Below are positions 24,913 through 34,050 of a stretch of 64,000 nt of DNA, one piece after another; position 1 is the stretch's first letter; each line of letters opens with the position of its first letter. This DNA comes from Aquimixticola soesokkakensis (GTDB lineage: Bacteria > Pseudomonadota > Alphaproteobacteria > Rhodobacterales > Rhodobacteraceae): the NCBI RefSeq assembly GCF_900172375.1, contig NZ_FWFS01000001.1, positions 248,001-312,000 on the forward strand. Direction: 5' to 3'. The notes beneath the pieces are model-generated. The model was not told the DNA's origin, made no database searches, and worked only from the letters and a program-made list of their open reading frames with translations. A program made the position numbers and the translations under genes.

Positions 24913-27738
24913 GTGGGGATTTCTTTCCAGTTCAAGCAAATTATCGGGGGCGGTGTGCCTGTGGAACTGGCCACGGGGGTGACCGATCTTGAGATCGGGA
25001 TGCTCGACGGTGAACAGGTCCTGTTTTCCTTGACGCGCGCGGGCGGCGGGGTGGCGATCTATGCGCTCGACGGTGCTGGCGCGCAGTTTCAGGAAGGCTG
25101 GAGCACCAACAGCGGCTGGGCCAATGTCGGCACGCCCGAAATCGGCTTTACCGATGTCAAAGGCAATCACTCGCTGGTTGCCGTGGGCTACGGATCCGAC
25201 CGTTTGCTGGGCTATGCCACCACCCAAAGCGGCCCGGATTCATGGCGCAAGGTTGACGTGGCGGGTCTTGATATGAGCGTTGCAAACAACCTGCTGAGCG
25301 TCGAGCGCGGCACGGCGACCTTTTCCTATGCCACGCTGAAAACCGGTGGCATCATGCGGATCGAAACGGCCACGAATGGCGACACCAAAGCCGTTGGCAT
25401 CGCCTTGCCATCCACGCTGGGCGGGCAGATATCCGATGTTTCCAGCGTCACGATCGGGGCGAAGACCTTTCTGGTGGCGACCTATGGTGCCGAAGATTCC
25501 GTCGCTGTTTTCGAGGTCGGCGCGAACGGCGGGTTGACGTTTTGCTCTCTGGTGGGGACGCAAACCGACCTCGCGATCAACCTGCCCAGCGTGGTGCAGG
25601 CCTTCGAGGTGGGCGGGCAGGGCTTTGTCGCGGTGGGGTCTTCCTTGTCGAGTTCGGTGACGGTGATGATGCTGTCGAGTGACGGCACATTGGTGCCGAC
25701 CGATCAGATGAATGATTCACTGACGACACGATTTGCCAATGTCAGCGTGCTCGAGGTTGTCGAGGTGGGGGATCGCGCGTTCCTGATCGCCGGCGGCTCG
25801 GATGACGGGCTGACGATCATGGCGGTGACGGCGAGCGGGCGGCTGGTGGTGGTTGGCACGGTCGAGGACACGGTGGCGTCAACGTTGAACAATGTCACCG
25901 CGCTGACGACTCTGGTGCAGGGCAATACGCTGCGGGTCTTTGTCGCCGGAGAGGTCGATATCGGCGTCTCCGAATTTGCCATCGACCTGTCGGGGATCGG
26001 CGTTGACCTTCAGGCCGCCACGCAGGGCAGCACTTTGACGGGCACCGCACGCAACGATATTTTGGAGGGCGGTGCCGGCGCGGATATTCTGTCAGGCGGC
26101 GCGGGCGATGACATCATTTTTGACGGTGCCGGACAGGATCAACTGCGCGGCGGGGCGGGCAGTGACCTGTTCGTGATGGCGCGCGACGACAAAGGCGACA
26201 CCATTCTCGATTTTGATCCGGCACAGGACCAGATCGACCTGTCGGCCTATGGCATTCACGCGGTGGACAGCGTGTTGATCGTGCCGCGCAGCTACGGCGC
26301 GGACGTTATTTTCGGCACCGAAATTCTCAAGGTTCACTCGGCCAATGGTGCGATGATGATGGCGGAAATGGTGCGCGGGGCGCTGGTCACCTCCGAGCAT
26401 GTTACGGTCAACGGAACGTCGCAACTGAACGCCGGACCCCTCGCGGCCACGGCGTCCGCAGACCAGATTGTCGGAATGGAGGCCGAGGATTTCATTGATG
26501 CGGCTGCTGGAAATGACATGGTCTGGGGCCGCGGCGGTGACGATATTGTCTATGCCATGGACGGCGATGACTGTGTCTATGGCGGCGCGGGCAACGACAC
26601 GATTTTCGGCGGCAGCGGCAATGACACCCTTTGGGGGGAGCGCGGCAGTGACACCCTTCGGGGGGAGGCGGGCAGCGACCTTCTGGTGGGGGGCACCTAT
26701 CGCGCGGGCTATGACGATTTAATCGATGATGTCTACCGGCTCTATCTGGGGTGCCTTGGCCGCGAGGGCGTAACAGCCGGATTGAATTACTGGACCGGAC
26801 TTATTGTCGACGGCAAAATGTCAAACCGCGATGTGGTCGAGTCGTTCCTGAAGTCCCCGGAGTTTTCGGCGCGATACGGCACATTGGACAATAGCGACTT
26901 CGTTTCCACGCTCTTTCAAAACGTGCTGGGGCGCGCACCGTCGGCGGAGGGTCTGGACTATTGGACCGGACGCCTCGATGCGGGGTTGTCACGCGCCGAT
27001 TTGATGCTGCCCTTTCTGGATACGCTGGAATTTCGCCTCAACACCGGCGCGGACGCGGCCTCTGAACTGTCTGCGGTGCGCCAGTCCGACCTCGCTGATG
27101 ATGTGTATCGCTACTACATTGCCATTTTGGGCCGCGAGCCGGGGAAGGAGGGGATCGAATACTGGACCGAAAAAACGGCCAACGGCATGAGCAGCAACGA
27201 GCTGGCCACGAGTTTTTTGAACTCTGAGGAATTCAAGCTCCGCTTTGATAGCGCATCGAACGGCGATTTCGTCGATAAACTCTACAATAATATCCTCGGG
27301 CGCGACGGGGCAGAGTCGGGGGTGAGCTATTGGACCAATGCGCTGGAAAGCGGGGCCAAATCCCGTGCCGAAGTGGCTGATCTGTTTACCAACTCGCAGG
27401 AATTCGTGCAGTCTTCCGAGAGCACATTCAAAAAATGGATCGCCAAGCAGGGCACCGACGATACGCTTGATGGCGGCGAGGGTGCGGATTTCCTTGTCGG
27501 GGGGATGTTCTCGGACACATTTGTGTTCGATCCTGCCGATGCAGGCCCCAATACCGTTGTCGATTTCGAGGTCTGGGACAAACTCGACGTAAGCGCCTTC
27601 GGCTTTTCCTCAGCGCAGGACGCCCGCAACGCGTTTCAGGAAAGCGAGGCGGGCGCCGTGTTCTCACAGGGCAACGTCAAGATCATCTTGCACGAGTTCA
27701 GCGCCCAGGACCTGACGGCGGACATGTTCATCATCTAA
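24913..27738 (+). CDS. Large RTX protein with propeller-like N-terminus and DUF4214 repeats
   Basis: The 941-residue protein has an N-terminal beta-rich region (about 1-365) made of repeating valine/glycine-rich strands (for example FLVATYGAEDSVAVFEV, AFLIAGGSDDGLTIM) like a beta-propeller. RTX nonapeptides follow at about 375-426 and again at 529-596, then DUF4214 repeats (about 601-840, with GLNYWTGLI, GLDYWTGRL, GIEYWTEKT, GVSYWTNAL), a short RTX motif and a C-terminal DTFVFDPADAGPNTVVDFE segment. No signal peptide; type I secretion is inferred. The GTG at 24913 is 6 bases after AGGAG; a GTG at 24898 is less well placed. It may be a surface or matrix protein. Confidence 0.85.
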   Translation: MGISFQFKQIIGGGVPVELATGVTDLEIGMLDGEQVLFSLTRAGGGVAIYALDGAGAQFQEGWSTNSGWANVGTPEIGFTDVKGNHSLVAVGYGSDRLLGYATTQSGPDSWRKVDVAGLDMSVANNLLSVERGTATFSYATLKTGGIMRIETATNGDTKAVGIALPSTLGGQISDVSSVTIGAKTFLVATYGAEDSVAVFEVGANGGLTFCSLVGTQTDLAINLPSVVQAFEVGGQGFVAVGSSLSSSVTVMMLSSDGTLVPTDQMNDSLTTRFANVSVLEVVEVGDRAFLIAGGSDDGLTIMAVTASGRLVVVGTVEDTVASTLNNVTALTTLVQGNTLRVFVAGEVDIGVSEFAIDLSGIGVDLQAATQGSTLTGTARNDILEGGAGADILSGGAGDDIIFDGAGQDQLRGGAGSDLFVMARDDKGDTILDFDPAQDQIDLSAYGIHAVDSVLIVPRSYGADVIFGTEILKVHSANGAMMMAEMVRGALVTSEHVTVNGTSQLNAGPLAATASADQIVGMEAEDFIDAAAGNDMVWGRGGDDIVYAMDGDDCVYGGAGNDTIFGGSGNDTLWGERGSDTLRGEAGSDLLVGGTYRAGYDDLIDDVYRLYLGCLGREGVTAGLNYWTGLIVDGKMSNRDVVESFLKSPEFSARYGTLDNSDFVSTLFQNVLGRAPSAEGLDYWTGRLDAGLSRADLMLPFLDTLEFRLNTGADAASELSAVRQSDLADDVYRYYIAILGREPGKEGIEYWTEKTANGMSSNELATSFLNSEEFKLRFDSASNGDFVDKLYNNILGRDGAESGVSYWTNALESGAKSRAEVADLFTNSQEFVQSSESTFKKWIAKQGTDDTLDGGEGADFLVGGMFSDTFVFDPADAGPNTVVDFEVWDKLDVSAFGFSSAQDARNAFQESEAGAVFSQGNVKIILHEFSAQDLTADMFII

Positions 27739-27753
27739 GGCCGGTGTATGGCG

Positions 27754-28761
27754 TCAGATCTTGGTCGCGCGCGCCTTTTCATACAGATCGAAATCCAGCG
27801 AATAGTAGTTCTCGATGAACTGCCGGATATCGGGTGTCAAAAAGGCCTCCGCGGGCGGGTTGCCTTGTTCAAGCCAATCGACGGGCCGCACGTCGGACAG
27901 ATCCTTCGTAACGTTTTGGTGTTGTTTTTGGGCGACATTCTCGGCGCTCAGGCGGATGTGGCGCATCTCTTTGGGCAAACGTTTCAGCACATATTTTTCA
28001 AAATCGCCGATGTTCTCGATGGCGAAAAGCTTGTTGAAGCGGGCGTTTTGCAAATAGGTCCATTGCGGCGCCCAATGGCTGTCTTGAACGTCGCGCTTGG
28101 TGTGGTTGATGTATTGGCAAAACTGGCGAAAGGTGATGCCGCGCTCGACGAAGGCCGCATTCGGTTCCTTGCCGCCGTTGAAGTAGCGGTAGACGGGCGC
28201 TGTGTGGAATTTCACCGTCATCGGATGGTTGCGGGTCCGCCCGAATTTGTCGCAATAGCAACTGACCAGCCGCTCGTAGGGATCGCGCAAAAGGGCAACG
28301 TGATCCCATGTGCTCTCTTCCTCAAGGGTGGTCTTGAAGGCATAGCTCCAAAAGCGCGACTGGAGCTTGACCTGACCATTGTCCAGAATCATGTGCACAT
28401 TGTCACTGCTCTTGGCATCAATTCCGTTCAACCGCAGCGCCCATGTCTTGATGGAGGTATTGGCCACCTTTGCAATGGGGCAATAGACCAGCCGCGCGGC
28501 AGGCATATAGATCAGGCGCGCCGCCGTCCCGTGAATGGAGCTATCGGTCATGACCCGCCCTTGCGACAGGTATTCGGGGCTGTCGCGAAGCATGGTTTCA
28601 AGCCGCTCGACGGTGAAGTTTTCCGCCAGAACATAGGCGATAAAATCAGTCTGCGGATCGCGGCGCATCATCGTTTTAAAGATCATCTCGGCGCTTTGCG
28701 CGGTGACAGGCGCGTCTCGCAGGTGCTCGGCCCAAATGTGTTCGATGTTGGTCATGTTCAT
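27754..28761 (-). CDS. Sulfotransferase family 2 protein
   Basis: The 335-residue protein has the two PAPS-binding elements of carbohydrate sulfotransferases: PIAKVANTSIKTW (about 95-107, the 5'-phosphosulfate loop) and LLRDPYERLVSCY (about 157-169, the 3'-phosphate site). This Sulfotransfer_2 family transfers sulfate from PAPS to sugars or other hydroxyls. As the last gene of the gmd-glycosyltransferase operon it probably sulfates the polysaccharide or its precursor, but the acceptor is unknown. It starts 51 bases after the preceding glycosyltransferase. Confidence 0.85.
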   Translation of the reverse strand: MNMTNIEHIWAEHLRDAPVTAQSAEMIFKTMMRRDPQTDFIAYVLAENFTVERLETMLRDSPEYLSQGRVMTDSSIHGTAARLIYMPAARLVYCPIAKVANTSIKTWALRLNGIDAKSSDNVHMILDNGQVKLQSRFWSYAFKTTLEEESTWDHVALLRDPYERLVSCYCDKFGRTRNHPMTVKFHTAPVYRYFNGGKEPNAAFVERGITFRQFCQYINHTKRDVQDSHWAPQWTYLQNARFNKLFAIENIGDFEKYVLKRLPKEMRHIRLSAENVAQKQHQNVTKDLSDVRPVDWLEQGNPPAEAFLTPDIRQFIENYYSLDFDLYEKARATKI

Positions 28762-28812
28762 TTCCTATGGCCTCGCCCCGCGGATCCTGTCCACGCGCGG
28801 CCCGTCAAAGGG

Positions 28813-29970
28813 TTATACTGTGGCCGTCTGGTAGGCCGCAACCAGTGGGGCAAGCTGGGCGGGCCAGGCATAGCGCGCGACCTCCTGCGCGGTGCGGGCA
28901 CTGGTCAGCGCACCCGTCATCGCGTCGCGCATGAGGCGTCGGAACGCGCGCGGGGTATCGGCGATATAGACGCCGCTGACGCCTTCCATCGCTTCATACC
29001 CGCGCATCGCGGGCCGCATCGCAACCACAGGTTTGAGCCACATCAGCGCTTCGGCTGTCTTGAGGTTGGTGCCGCCGCCTTCGGTGATCGGGAGGGCGAT
29101 GACCTTTGCGTGCTGAAGCAGGGCGGTCAGCTTTTCCTCGGGCACTTGCCCCATATGCGTCACGAGGTTGGAGTTGAGCAGGCGGAAGAACTGATAGCGG
29201 CGATCGGCGCCCAGCAGGTTGTTCATCCCGCCCACGATCACAATCTGGCTGCGCGGCGGCAAAAAGCCCGGAAGCGTGCCAACACAGTCCCAATAGCCCT
29301 CGGCGTTTGGCGGATGCGCCGATCCGGCGACAAGCGCGTAGTCCTGGGTTAAAAGATTGCTCATCTGCGGGGCATCAACATCAGGGGCCCAACAGCCGTT
29401 GGGGGCCAGGACGGTCGGGCGCGCCGTATCGGGGCGCATCGCGTCAAAGGCTGCAGCATCCGCTGTCGAGACGGCCACAACCAGATCGGCCTTGCGCACC
29501 AGATGCCCCTCGATCTCGGCGGTACGGCTGGCAAAGGCGGGATCGATCAGTTGGGATTCAACGTTTTGCGACCCGTAAACCAGCTGCGTTTTGGCCAGCC
29601 CGGGATCACTGTCGATCACCGTTTCAAGCAGGCGATAGAGCCAAGGTTGTTCGAAGTGAATGACATCGGGCGCAAAATTGCGCAGTTTCTGCACGGCGCG
29701 CTCAAGCGCGGCCGCGCTGTGTTGTGCGCCTTCCACAATGTCGAGATCCTCGCGCAGCTGGTGCTCCGTGAGATGTTTCAAATGCGCAGCATCAAAGGCG
29801 GTTTCGCGTTCAAGCGCATTCCCTTCGGGAAAGTATTGCGCAAAGAACAGCGGCACATGCAGCACCTCATGGCCAGCGCTGCGCGTCACCTCGACGATGG
29901 CACTCATGCGGCGTTGCCCGCCGTGGAGCGGGGTCGAAATCGGGTATTGGCTGAGGAACGCGATTTTCAT
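28813..29970 (-). CDS. Glycosyltransferase, family 4 (GT-B)
   Basis: The 385-residue protein begins MKIAFLSQYPISTPLHGGQRR, the N-terminal Gly-rich nucleotide-sugar loop of GT4 enzymes, has VIHFEQPWLYR and VYGSQNVESQLI in the N-lobe, and ends with ALPITEGGGTNLKTAEALMWLKPVVA, the C-lobe donor-binding helix. Donor and acceptor cannot be named. Its ATG overlaps the stop of the upstream glycosyltransferase by one base (TGATG-type), so it is translationally coupled in the gmd operon. Confidence 0.87.
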   Translation of the reverse strand: MKIAFLSQYPISTPLHGGQRRMSAIVEVTRSAGHEVLHVPLFFAQYFPEGNALERETAFDAAHLKHLTEHQLREDLDIVEGAQHSAAALERAVQKLRNFAPDVIHFEQPWLYRLLETVIDSDPGLAKTQLVYGSQNVESQLIDPAFASRTAEIEGHLVRKADLVVAVSTADAAAFDAMRPDTARPTVLAPNGCWAPDVDAPQMSNLLTQDYALVAGSAHPPNAEGYWDCVGTLPGFLPPRSQIVIVGGMNNLLGADRRYQFFRLLNSNLVTHMGQVPEEKLTALLQHAKVIALPITEGGGTNLKTAEALMWLKPVVAMRPAMRGYEAMEGVSGVYIADTPRAFRRLMRDAMTGALTSARTAQEVARYAWPAQLAPLVAAYQTATV

Positions 29971-31532
29971 CAGACGGCCTTTTCTTCGGAGGGAAGCTCT
30001 GCGGCAGGAATGGTGGCGGGGGTGACATCGCGCGGGGCCATTGCCTGTTCGAAACGGTCAAAATCGGCGATCAGATTGGTGCGGAAATCCTGCCAGCGGT
30101 AGCCTTTGAACTGCGCGGCGCGGGCGAGGGCTTCGGTGTAGGCGAGCTCGTCGGACATCAGCGCCCAGACCCGATCCAGCCATGTTTCGACCTGTGTGAG
30201 CGGGATCGCTTCGCAGGATGTGCCCGCGGCCTCGACGATCGAATCCGCCGTCGAGCAGACGCAGGGCTTGCCGTAATTGAGCGATTCGACCACCGGCAAC
30301 CCCCAGCCCTCGTAAAGCGAAGGGTACAGCGTAAAGCGGCAATTGCGGTACAACATGTCAAGTTCGGGGTCAGAAATCGCCGTCAGAATGCGGATGGCAT
30401 CATGGGGCAGGCCGACATCAAGGCTCACCATTTGCAGGAAATGGTCGATGGCCCAGCCCGGCTGCCCGACCCAGACCAGCGGCAGCACCTCGTTGTGGCG
30501 CTGGCACAATTCCCGCCACAGACGATAGGAGAATTCATGGTTTTTACGGGCTTCCTGCGTGCCCACCATCAGGACATATTTGCCCGGCTCAAGCTTGTGG
30601 CGCGCCAGAACGTTCTGCGCCAGCCCGTCGGGGTCGTCTTTGCGTTCAAGCTCGCATCCCAGATAAATCGGTTTGATCCATGAATCATCGGGGCGCGGAT
30701 AGCCGTATTCCTCGATATGGGCGATCAGATCGCGGCTTGTCGTCTCGGAAATCGTCCAGATCTGGTCCACGCCCCAAAGCACCCAATGCAAGGAGGCGGG
30801 AAAGGTTTCGCGGGTGTGGGGTTCGGCGACGTGACGCCACAGGATCGGGATCAGATCGTAGATCAGATAGTGCGTGCGCCAGCCGTGCGCGTTGCGCATG
30901 TCATAGGCATAGATATGACGGGTATCGGACCAGAACGTGCCCGCGCAGATGTAGTTGCCGATCTGCGTCGGGTCGATTTGATTGTCGAGGTCGCGCAAGG
31001 ACTGGTCGAGCGGCTGCAAGATGCCATGATGGGCGCGGTGGTTGATCTGTTCAAGCTGGTCGCAGCGCCCGTTCAAACGGGGGCGCAGCCGTGCAAGCGC
31101 GCGCAACCCCTTGATCAACATGGTGAATTCATCATTGCTCATGCGCAACAATTCATCGGCCAGAATGCGTTCGCGCAGCTTGTGGGTCTGATCGCCTGTG
31201 CCGCTGACCTGACGGGATCTGCGCGGGGCTGTCAGGGCAAAACGTGCGACGCGCACCCAGGAACGCCATTTGGCCGTGGCCGTCAAGGCGCGCTCCATCA
31301 AGGTGCCCGTCTCTTGTTCATTGCGGAAAATGATCGATTCGACCTTATCCTTGGGAAAGGTGAAATAGGCGTTCTTTGCGGGATCATAGACCCCCAGCAC
31401 AAGCCGGTCGCCATAGGCTTTGGTAAAGGCGGTGATCAGCTCGTGCTCGACGCGCAAAATACCAACAGGGCGCAGGCTTCTGAAATTATAGCTTGTTGAA
31501 ATATCGAGTAATATTTTCTTTTCAGAGGGCAT
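29970..31532 (-). CDS. Glycosyltransferase, family 4 (mannosyltransferase-like)
   Basis: The 520-residue protein starts MPSEKKILLDISTS and has a long middle region before a C-terminal GT4 domain (about 330-490) with LMVGTQEARKNHEFSYRLW and CRFTLYPSLYEGWGLPVVESLNYGKPCVCS, the E-x7-E donor motif. The combination of N-terminal NFRSLRPVGILRVEHEL with this C-lobe resembles mannosyltransferases in capsule loci, but specificity is inferred. The frame is open to 31904, but the ATG at 31532 begins the conserved part; the upstream stretch is out of character and overlaps the preceding gene. Confidence 0.85.
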   Translation of the reverse strand: MPSEKKILLDISTSYNFRSLRPVGILRVEHELITAFTKAYGDRLVLGVYDPAKNAYFTFPKDKVESIIFRNEQETGTLMERALTATAKWRSWVRVARFALTAPRRSRQVSGTGDQTHKLRERILADELLRMSNDEFTMLIKGLRALARLRPRLNGRCDQLEQINHRAHHGILQPLDQSLRDLDNQIDPTQIGNYICAGTFWSDTRHIYAYDMRNAHGWRTHYLIYDLIPILWRHVAEPHTRETFPASLHWVLWGVDQIWTISETTSRDLIAHIEEYGYPRPDDSWIKPIYLGCELERKDDPDGLAQNVLARHKLEPGKYVLMVGTQEARKNHEFSYRLWRELCQRHNEVLPLVWVGQPGWAIDHFLQMVSLDVGLPHDAIRILTAISDPELDMLYRNCRFTLYPSLYEGWGLPVVESLNYGKPCVCSTADSIVEAAGTSCEAIPLTQVETWLDRVWALMSDELAYTEALARAAQFKGYRWQDFRTNLIADFDRFEQAMAPRDVTPATIPAAELPSEEKAV

Positions 31533-31576
31533 GAGACCGGTGCTTTCTAACTGCGGGGAGGCGAGGCGGAAATCGC

Positions 31577-34042
31577 TCACACCAACTGTGGGTCCGTCGG
31601 GGAAGGAGGGGAGAGGACGGGCGATGGTGGGACCAGAAGCGCACGGTAGCGCCGCGCAAGTGTTTCGTCGCTGAACCCTTGGCGGGCAAAATCCTGCGCA
31701 GCACGGGCGACTTTGGCACGCGCATCGGGGTTGTCGCGCAGGGCGCGCATCTGGGCGGCGGCGTGATCCAGATCCGGCTCTGCCCAGCGATGCCCTGCCT
31801 CGACATAGAGGTAGGCGGCCTTGGGCACCGCCGTGAGGCGGTAGTCCACCAGATAGGCCGTTTGGGGCGTGCTGAACGCAAGGTTGCCCGAATAGGCCGT
31901 GCAAATCACCGGACAGCCAAGCGCCATGGCTTCGAGCATTCCAAAGCCCCAGCCCTCTGCGCGGTGTAGCGACACATAGGCGTCACTGCCTGCGATCATC
32001 TTGCGGATGGTGTCGCGATCCAGCGTGGCATCGACCAGCGTGATGCGTGGATCCTGGGCAATTTCGGCGTCGATTTGCGCCCAAAGCGCGGCCTGTGCCG
32101 GATCAAAAGCCTGCTGGCGGTTGTGAGTTTTGAGCACCAGTCTCTCGGTCCCGCTTGTGTCGCGAAACGCTAGACGGAAGGCGCGGATCGCCGCAAGCGG
32201 GTTCTTGCGATCAATGAAGGAGAAACTGTCAAAGGTGACGAGAAAGACAAAATCGCTCGCTTGCACGCTGGTCTGGGCAACAAGCGTTGCGCGCCCGTCA
32301 TCGAATGCGATTTTTTCAGGCATATCAAAGCCCATGCCGGCAACGCGCACGGGCGTGCGGGTGTGGTTTTCCAAAGCGGTGCGGCCAAAATCGGAGGCGA
32401 CCCAAAGTTCGTCAACCAGAGCCATGCCAAGGGTCTGGCATCTGGCGGGGGCGTCGAGTTCCCAAAAGACATAGGCGATCGTATGTGCGCCGGAAAATAT
32501 GTCCGCAGGCGCGGCGTAGAGCAGCGGCAGGAGTTCGGCATTGATGTGTAGCAGATTGACCGGCGCCCGCGCCGCCGTGGCAAAGGAGCGCGGCGCGTCG
32601 ATTGTCGGCGTCGGGTCATTGGGGGAGCTGTCCACACTGCGCACCGCAAGCCGGGCGCTGTGCAAAATCCGCTCCGACAGGCGCGCGGCCTCGCCAAGTC
32701 CGGAGGCCCGCGACAGCGGTCCGACCAGTTGGATGTCGTCGCCACAAGGGGCGAGGTCGCGGCAGGTGGCGGCAGCCAGCCGGTCACCGCGCGCGCTGAA
32801 TGTCAGCGGTGCCAGCGTGTCGCAATCCACCCCGCCTGCCCGCAGAAGCTGGCGCAGCCGCAGCGCGGTTGCGCTGTGGGGGGGCTGGGCAGGGTCGAGC
32901 CTGTCGAGAAACCGGTCGAGCGTGGTGTCGTGCGGTGTCAGGCAGCGCCGCACCAGAGCGCCGGGAAGAAAGCGCAAGCTGTCGGGGCGCACCGCCGCGC
33001 GCAGCATCAGCGCCAGCGACAGCGTTTCGCGCCCGCTGACCTGTGTCAGATCCAGCCGTGACAGCGCAGGGGTAGCGGCGTGGCACTCTTGCATGTAGCG
33101 GGTGAGCGGCCACTCGGCGCAGGGCCGGACAATCGCGCTTTGGGCCTGCGTCTGCGCATCGGTAACGAGGCAATCCGCCACCCGCAACGCGGGGGCCAGC
33201 CGCTCCACCCACTCGAAACAATCGCCGCTTTGGGTGCCGAATTTCGGGGCCAATGCGGCTTGGGCGGCACTTTCGCCGCGCTCTGTGCTCTCGGCATTCA
33301 GCGCCGCGATTTCGCCGCTCGCCAAAGGTGCAACGCCGGGCAGGCAGGCCCGCGCCTGCAGGAGGTATTGCGCAAGACCCTCGATCCGCTCGGGCGGGGA
33401 TGGCAGGCGGTCTTTGTCTTGCAAATAGGCGGCAAAGGCATTGAGGCTGTCGGGGGCCGCGGGGTCACTGGGCGCGACAAGCGGCGCGTGGCGCGGCAAG
33501 TCGGGCGCGGCCCCGAGCGGCGCAAGCGGCTGGTCAGCGGCCGCGCGCAGCAGAATGCGGCTGGCACTCAGGCTGCGGGCAAGGGCGGAGTCGCGGCGTC
33601 GGGGGCGCTGTTGGCGCGGCGCGGCAAGGCTTCCGAGGGGAAAGGGGACCTTTGCAAGCGTGCGCAGGTGCAACTGGACCTCGCCCCGGGCATAGGCATC
33701 GGCAATCGCAGCGGGGATTTCGAAGGAAAATCCGCAGCGCCCGTCCCCGATGCCACGCGCGGCCACATCGGCGCGGCTCTGATTGGCGGGCGCGGCCTCA
33801 AGCAGGGCGTCATCGACGAACACTCCGACGATCAGCGTGGTGGCGCTTTGGGTGTCGCAGACCCACCCCCGCAGGCAAAAAGGCGCATTCGGGGTCCTGT
33901 TCAACAGGCTTTGCGGTGTTGTTTCGAGGTAGCCGCGCAGCGTGCGGGTCGCGCCGAAGCGAAGCCTGCTGCGCAAAAGGAAGCGCCCGACCTTGCGCGA
34001 AAGTCGGGCGTTTCCAGAGTGTGTCAGTCTCCCAAACGGCAC
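31577..34042 (-). CDS. Large glycosyltransferase, GT4 domain at C-terminus
   Basis: The 821-residue product has a C-terminal GT4 domain (about 480-800): SRASGLGEAARL, NLLHINAELLP, TIAYVFWELDAP, DAYVSLHRAEGWGFGMLEAMALGCPVICT with the E-x7-E motif. The first 450 residues match no domain I recognise; they contain a beta-rich segment (about 50-130) and a long Arg/Ala/Leu-rich helical region. It begins with GTG at 34042, 8 bases after the gmd stop, without a clear ribosome-binding site, so the exact start is uncertain and coupling to gmd is likely. Part of the polysaccharide operon. Confidence 0.8.
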   Translation of the reverse strand: MPFGRLTHSGNARLSRKVGRFLLRSRLRFGATRTLRGYLETTPQSLLNRTPNAPFCLRGWVCDTQSATTLIVGVFVDDALLEAAPANQSRADVAARGIGDGRCGFSFEIPAAIADAYARGEVQLHLRTLAKVPFPLGSLAAPRQQRPRRRDSALARSLSASRILLRAAADQPLAPLGAAPDLPRHAPLVAPSDPAAPDSLNAFAAYLQDKDRLPSPPERIEGLAQYLLQARACLPGVAPLASGEIAALNAESTERGESAAQAALAPKFGTQSGDCFEWVERLAPALRVADCLVTDAQTQAQSAIVRPCAEWPLTRYMQECHAATPALSRLDLTQVSGRETLSLALMLRAAVRPDSLRFLPGALVRRCLTPHDTTLDRFLDRLDPAQPPHSATALRLRQLLRAGGVDCDTLAPLTFSARGDRLAAATCRDLAPCGDDIQLVGPLSRASGLGEAARLSERILHSARLAVRSVDSSPNDPTPTIDAPRSFATAARAPVNLLHINAELLPLLYAAPADIFSGAHTIAYVFWELDAPARCQTLGMALVDELWVASDFGRTALENHTRTPVRVAGMGFDMPEKIAFDDGRATLVAQTSVQASDFVFLVTFDSFSFIDRKNPLAAIRAFRLAFRDTSGTERLVLKTHNRQQAFDPAQAALWAQIDAEIAQDPRITLVDATLDRDTIRKMIAGSDAYVSLHRAEGWGFGMLEAMALGCPVICTAYSGNLAFSTPQTAYLVDYRLTAVPKAAYLYVEAGHRWAEPDLDHAAAQMRALRDNPDARAKVARAAQDFARQGFSDETLARRYRALLVPPSPVLSPPSPTDPQLV

Positions 34043-34050
34043 GGCGGGAG

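Noticed and set aside
27748-29352. 534-codon open frame antisense to the sulfotransferase and a glycosyltransferase
   Set aside because: It spans two recognised genes and their junction; no domain or start signal supports it.
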